From Flavobacterium sp. 9 (GTDB lineage: Bacteria; Bacteroidota; Bacteroidia; Flavobacteriales; Flavobacteriaceae): 64,000 nucleotides of DNA. The notes under the pieces were generated by a model that was given only the letters and a program-made list of their open reading frames with translations, did no database searches and was not told where the DNA came from. This document shows, piece by piece, positions 61,130-64,000 of the stretch (positions are counted from its first letter, which is position 1; each line of letters starts with the position of its first letter). The stretch spans positions 4,154,001 through 4,218,000 of the forward strand of contig NZ_PEEU01000001.1 of NCBI RefSeq assembly GCF_002754195.1, written 5' to 3'. Both the position numbers and the translations under genes were made by a program.

Positions 61130-62116
61130 TTAGGCAACCAAAACGACATCTTTATGGTATTTTCTTTTGTATTCTAACGGAGACATTCCGGTAATTTTTC
61201 GGAATACTTCACGGAATGCTTTTACATCAGAATAACCGACTTCATACATCACTTCGTTTATTGTTTTTCGGTTGGTTTCAAAGGCTTTTTTTGCCGCTTC
61301 AATTTTCACTCTTTGCGAATATTCTACAGGAGTATTTCCAGTGGCTTTTATAAATCTTCGGTCAAAATTTCTTCTTCCAACATTTAGTTTTGAGGATAAT
61401 TCGCCAATAGATATTTTTTCGTCTAAGTTCTTTTCGATGTAGGATTGTGCCAATTGAACCATTTCGTCATCGTGCTTTTTTTGACCTGTGAAAATGGCAA
61501 ATTGCGATTGCGTATTTCGGTTCATTTCGATCTGAAAAACTTTCGAACAATAAATTGCAGTATTTCTATCGTAATATTTCTCAATCAGATAAATCATCAA
61601 ATTAAGAAACGAATAAGCGCCGCCATTAGTGTAGATTCCTTTTTCATCGGTAATTAATTCGTCGACTTGTAAATTTACTTTAGGAAACATTGACCTGAAA
61701 TTTTCGGTTACGGACCAATGTGTAGAACAGCTTTTTCCGTCTAATAATCCAGACGCTGCAAGTACAAATGCGCCGGTACAAATCGTGGCAATTTCGGCAC
61801 CGTTTGCGTATTGTTTTTCTAACCACGGCAATAATTGCTCATTATCTTTTAGCGCAAGATTATAATTATGGTTTAAAGAAGGTATAATGATAAGATCAGT
61901 TTTTGTAATTGCTGAGATATTAAGATGCGGTTTTACGGTAAATAATCCCCCATTGAATTCTATTTTTTCAGAAATACCGGCCAATTGTATATTAAACAGT
62001 TCTTTTTTGCTGCTTATCTTATTATAGGCATTTGCTCGGGTAAAGATTTCATAAGCACCTGTAATACTGGGAAGATTATTATCTCCATTTGGAACTATAA
62101 TGGTAAGATGTTTCAT
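61130..62116 (-). CDS. GlxA-type transcriptional regulator (DJ-1/PfpI domain plus AraC HTH)
   Basis: A 328-residue regulator. The N-terminal about 190 residues are a DJ-1/PfpI-like domain (LTIIVPNGDNNLPSITGAYE, EIATICTGAFVLAASGLLDG with the elbow Cys in TICTGAF, CSTHWS). The C-terminal about 100 residues are a two-helix-turn-helix AraC domain (KISIGELSSKLNVGRRNFDR, RVKIEAAKKAFETN, VGYSDVKAFREVFRKITGMS). It is divergent from the EthD/DinB/SRPBCC operon (160 bp between), the usual arrangement for a regulator and its target. Confidence 0.9.
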   Translation of the reverse strand: MKHLTIIVPNGDNNLPSITGAYEIFTRANAYNKISSKKELFNIQLAGISEKIEFNGGLFTVKPHLNISAITKTDLIIIPSLNHNYNLALKDNEQLLPWLEKQYANGAEIATICTGAFVLAASGLLDGKSCSTHWSVTENFRSMFPKVNLQVDELITDEKGIYTNGGAYSFLNLMIYLIEKYYDRNTAIYCSKVFQIEMNRNTQSQFAIFTGQKKHDDEMVQLAQSYIEKNLDEKISIGELSSKLNVGRRNFDRRFIKATGNTPVEYSQRVKIEAAKKAFETNRKTINEVMYEVGYSDVKAFREVFRKITGMSPLEYKRKYHKDVVLVA

Positions 62117-62276
62117 CGTTTTTGATTTTTTTTGACAAGTAAAGGTACTAAATGTTTTTGTCCAAAACTACCCATTACAATGTCTGAATTACACCTTAAT
62201 GATTTGATTATTAGAGAGTAATTTTACAATTCGAAACTCAAAAAAACGACTTAGAACAATTTAAACAAAACCGATT

Positions 62277-62588
62277 ATGGCAAAAATGACTGTGATTTAC
62301 ACCACTCCAAAGGATAAGGAATTTTTCGAAAAACATTATTTCGAAGTACACGTTCCGTTGGCAAAACAATTGCCGGGATTACTGAAATATGAAATCAATA
62401 ATGGTCCAATTATTTCGCTTACAGGACATAATGATGTTTATCGTGTAGCCAATTTATATTTTAATTCACTTGATGAAATGATGGAATCTTTTAAGTCAGA
62501 TATTGGGCAGCAATGTGCGGTTGACCGAATGATTTTTGCCAGCGATGACGAAGTTCAGATTTATGTGTATGATTCAATAAATACCTGA
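62277..62588 (+). CDS. EthD family protein
   Basis: A 103-residue protein of the dimeric ferredoxin-like EthD family: MTVIYTTPKDKEFFEKHYFE, VHVPLAKQLPGLLKYEINNG, and DVYRVANLYFNSLDEMMESF. EthD-like proteins take part in ether or aromatic degradation in some bacteria, but many have unknown roles. First gene of the probable EthD, DinB, SRPBCC operon (48 and 17 bp gaps) regulated from the divergent GlxA-type gene. Confidence 0.85.
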   Translation: MAKMTVIYTTPKDKEFFEKHYFEVHVPLAKQLPGLLKYEINNGPIISLTGHNDVYRVANLYFNSLDEMMESFKSDIGQQCAVDRMIFASDDEVQIYVYDSINT

Positions 62589-62636
62589 TAAATAACGAAA
62601 CGATTATAAATTTTACAACTATTAAAACCTAAAAAA

Positions 62637-63131
62637 ATGACAACAACAGTAACACCAACAACGACATTATTCGTTAAAATGATCTTAGACAGATGGTACG
62701 CTTCTATACTAAATTGCGATACATTACTTAATGCTGTAAGCGACGAAACTTTGCAAAAAGAAATTGCTCCGGGAAAAAATCGAGGCATTTATTTGCTTGG
62801 ACATCTTATTGCAGTTCACGACGATTTATTGGTTCTATTGGATATGGGACCAAAATTATATCCTGAACTGAATGAACCTTTTATTAAATCTCCGGATAAA
62901 ACGGTAAAAGAACTTCCAACTGCACAAGAATTGAGAAGTTTCTGGACAAAGCAATCTGAAGCGATAAAACAAAAATTTGACAATTTGAAACCCGAAGAAT
63001 GGTTCGAAAAACATACGGCTGTAAGCACAGAAGATTTCGAAAGAGAACCTCATCGCAATAAATTGAATATTGTGGTAACAAGAACATCACATTTGCAATA
63101 CCATTTAGGTCAGTTGCAATTACTTAAATAA
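62637..63131 (+). CDS. DinB family protein
   Basis: A 164-residue four-helix protein of the DinB/YfiT type. Metal-binding His are in LLGHLIAVHDDLLVLLDMG (about residues 51-69) and the last is in TSHLQYHLGQLQLL near the C-terminus. DinB-like proteins often are thiol-dependent transferases, for example with bacillithiol or mycothiol; the substrate here is unknown. Middle gene of the operon. Confidence 0.85.
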   Translation: MTTTVTPTTTLFVKMILDRWYASILNCDTLLNAVSDETLQKEIAPGKNRGIYLLGHLIAVHDDLLVLLDMGPKLYPELNEPFIKSPDKTVKELPTAQELRSFWTKQSEAIKQKFDNLKPEEWFEKHTAVSTEDFEREPHRNKLNIVVTRTSHLQYHLGQLQLLK

Positions 63132-63148
63132 CATTAAAAAACAACAAA

Positions 63149-63592
63149 ATGGCAACATCAAATTATAGTACAACGATTTTAGTTGACAATTCAAAAGAAG
63201 AAGTTTTTAATGCCATCAACAATGTTCGCGGTTGGTGGCAAGGAGAAATTGACGGAAACACAGAAAACCTCAACGATGAATTTGGTTATAGCGTGCCGGG
63301 AATTCATTTTTCGAAACAAAAAATAGTTGAGATTATTCCGAATCAAAAAATTGTTTGGCTTATTACAGACAGTAAATTAAGTTTTGTAAAAGATCAAAGC
63401 GAATGGACGGGAACAAAAATTGTATTCGAAATCTCTGAAGTAAACCATAAAACACAAGTCCGTTTTAGTCATTTGGGATTAGTTCCTGAATTTGAATGTT
63501 ATGGAGATTGCTCAAATGCCTGGAGTCAGCTTATCGAAAAGAGCTTATTCAGCTTAATAACTACGGGAAAAGGAGTGAACGTTTTTGGATAA
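63149..63592 (+). CDS. SRPBCC (AHSA1/START-like) protein
   Basis: A 147-residue protein with the AHSA1 pattern: TILVDNSKEEVFNAINNVRG WWQGEI near the N-terminus (two blocks), KQKIVEIIPNQKIVWLITDS, GTKIVFEISEVNHKTQVRFS, HLGL, and a C-terminal helix NAWSQLIEKSLFSLITTGKG. This is a small-molecule-binding helix-grip fold. Third gene of the EthD, DinB, SRPBCC unit. Ligand unknown. Confidence 0.85.
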   Translation: MATSNYSTTILVDNSKEEVFNAINNVRGWWQGEIDGNTENLNDEFGYSVPGIHFSKQKIVEIIPNQKIVWLITDSKLSFVKDQSEWTGTKIVFEISEVNHKTQVRFSHLGLVPEFECYGDCSNAWSQLIEKSLFSLITTGKGVNVFG

Positions 63593-63757
63593 AAAAAGGT
63601 GTATATTTTACACTAATATAATTGTATAAGTAATTGATTTATTTAAAGTTAAGGTTTGTATTTATAAGATTTGGCTAATCCGAAAAATGCACTTATTTTA
63701 GTGCTAAATTTCCTGTACAGAACAATCAGAATAGCTAAGAATATAAACTATACAAAG

Positions 63758-64000
63758 TTGAACGAGACGTCTGAATTTTACCTCTTTTATAAACATATTG
63801 CAAAGTTTTCTTCTATAACAGAAGGAGAATTTGATGATATAATGTCTTATTTTTCAAAAATTACCTTCAAAAAAGGAGATAATCTTGCAAAACTAGGCGA
63901 AAAAGTAAACCACACTTATTGGATTTCTAAAGGTCTTGCGGTGTCTAATTATATAGATAATTTGGGCAAAGAACACATTATGCAATTTGCCAATGAAGGT
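63758..64000 (+). CDS. Crp/Fnr family regulator, C-terminus beyond right edge
   Basis: An open frame from TTG 63758 runs off the right edge with 81 residues visible (NETSEFYLFYKHIAKFSSIT, EFDDIMSYFSKITFKKGDNL, KLGEKVNHTYWISKGLAVSN). The pattern is the N-terminal cNMP-binding beta-roll of Bacteroidetes Crp/Fnr proteins. There is no ATG in frame upstream; the frame is open upstream to a TAA near 63667, so TTG 63758 is the likely start, though an earlier alternative codon is possible. The HTH part lies outside the window. Confidence 0.75.
   Translation, partial: MNETSEFYLFYKHIAKFSSITEGEFDDIMSYFSKITFKKGDNLAKLGEKVNHTYWISKGLAVSNYIDNLGKEHIMQFANEG

Overview
The window is an AT-rich chromosomal segment of a gliding member of the Bacteroidota, most likely Flavobacterium and close to F. 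johnsoniae. The grounds are a complete gldK-gldL-gldM-gldN type IX secretion (T9SS) core followed by a second gldN copy (gldO), a type B T9SS cargo protein next to a PorP/SprF protein, promoter boxes of the Bacteroidetes type TAnnTTTG, and intergenic repeat families typical of these genomes. No tRNA or rRNA gene is visible.

Layout. Positions 1 to about 8.6 kb are the right end of a prophage, cut by the left window edge. A leftward early operon (small HTH protein, LuxR-type regulator, large primase-helicase, several small unknowns, an ASCH-domain protein, an HNH-like protein) diverges from a rightward repressor across a twin-operator region. The element seems to stop at a tRNA-3'-end-like sequence followed by a terminator (8570-8628). 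Next come a giant secreted MBG/cadherin-like repeat protein and its PorP/SprF partner (9.2-14.3 kb). From 14.4 to 31 kb lie mostly single metabolic, membrane and signalling genes: a CPBP protease, hydrolases, methyltransferase plus Mpo1-like protein, a LytS/LytTR two-component pair, a SulP transporter and a phosphodiesterase. Two genes here look broken: a DoxX-like gene with an in-frame TAG, and a YtcJ-like amidohydrolase frameshifted in a TA tract.

From 31 to 40 kb a leftward housekeeping block runs miaB, a YcxB-like gene, a sigma-54 activator, lptE, a Glu-rich TPR gene, secG, groES, groEL. A four-helix-bundle (S23-type) gene sits between groES and groEL and is flanked by near-identical direct repeats. 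From 40 to 50 kb a rightward block holds topA, an arginase-fold protein with degraded metal motifs, gldK, gldL, gldM, gldN and gldO. From 50 to 64 kb are an FAD oxidoreductase, an ABC-F ATPase, a divergent App1-like phosphatase and lipid kinase pair, a GNAT-type protein, a plant-type LRR protein, an isochorismatase-like hydrolase, and a GlxA-type regulator divergent from an EthD/DinB/SRPBCC operon. A partial Crp/Fnr gene reaches the right edge.

How the parts relate. GldK, GldL, GldM and GldN form the trans-envelope T9SS machine. The 1376-residue repeat protein carries a C-terminal signal of the kind this machine exports, and the adjacent PorP/SprF protein is the usual partner of such cargo. 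Intergenic spaces hold strong bidirectional terminators and at least four families of repeats. I see no CRISPR array and no clearly new multi-gene system. The best leads are the S23 cassette inside groESL, the two disrupted genes, the prophage operator and att region, and the degraded arginase-like protein beside the T9SS genes.
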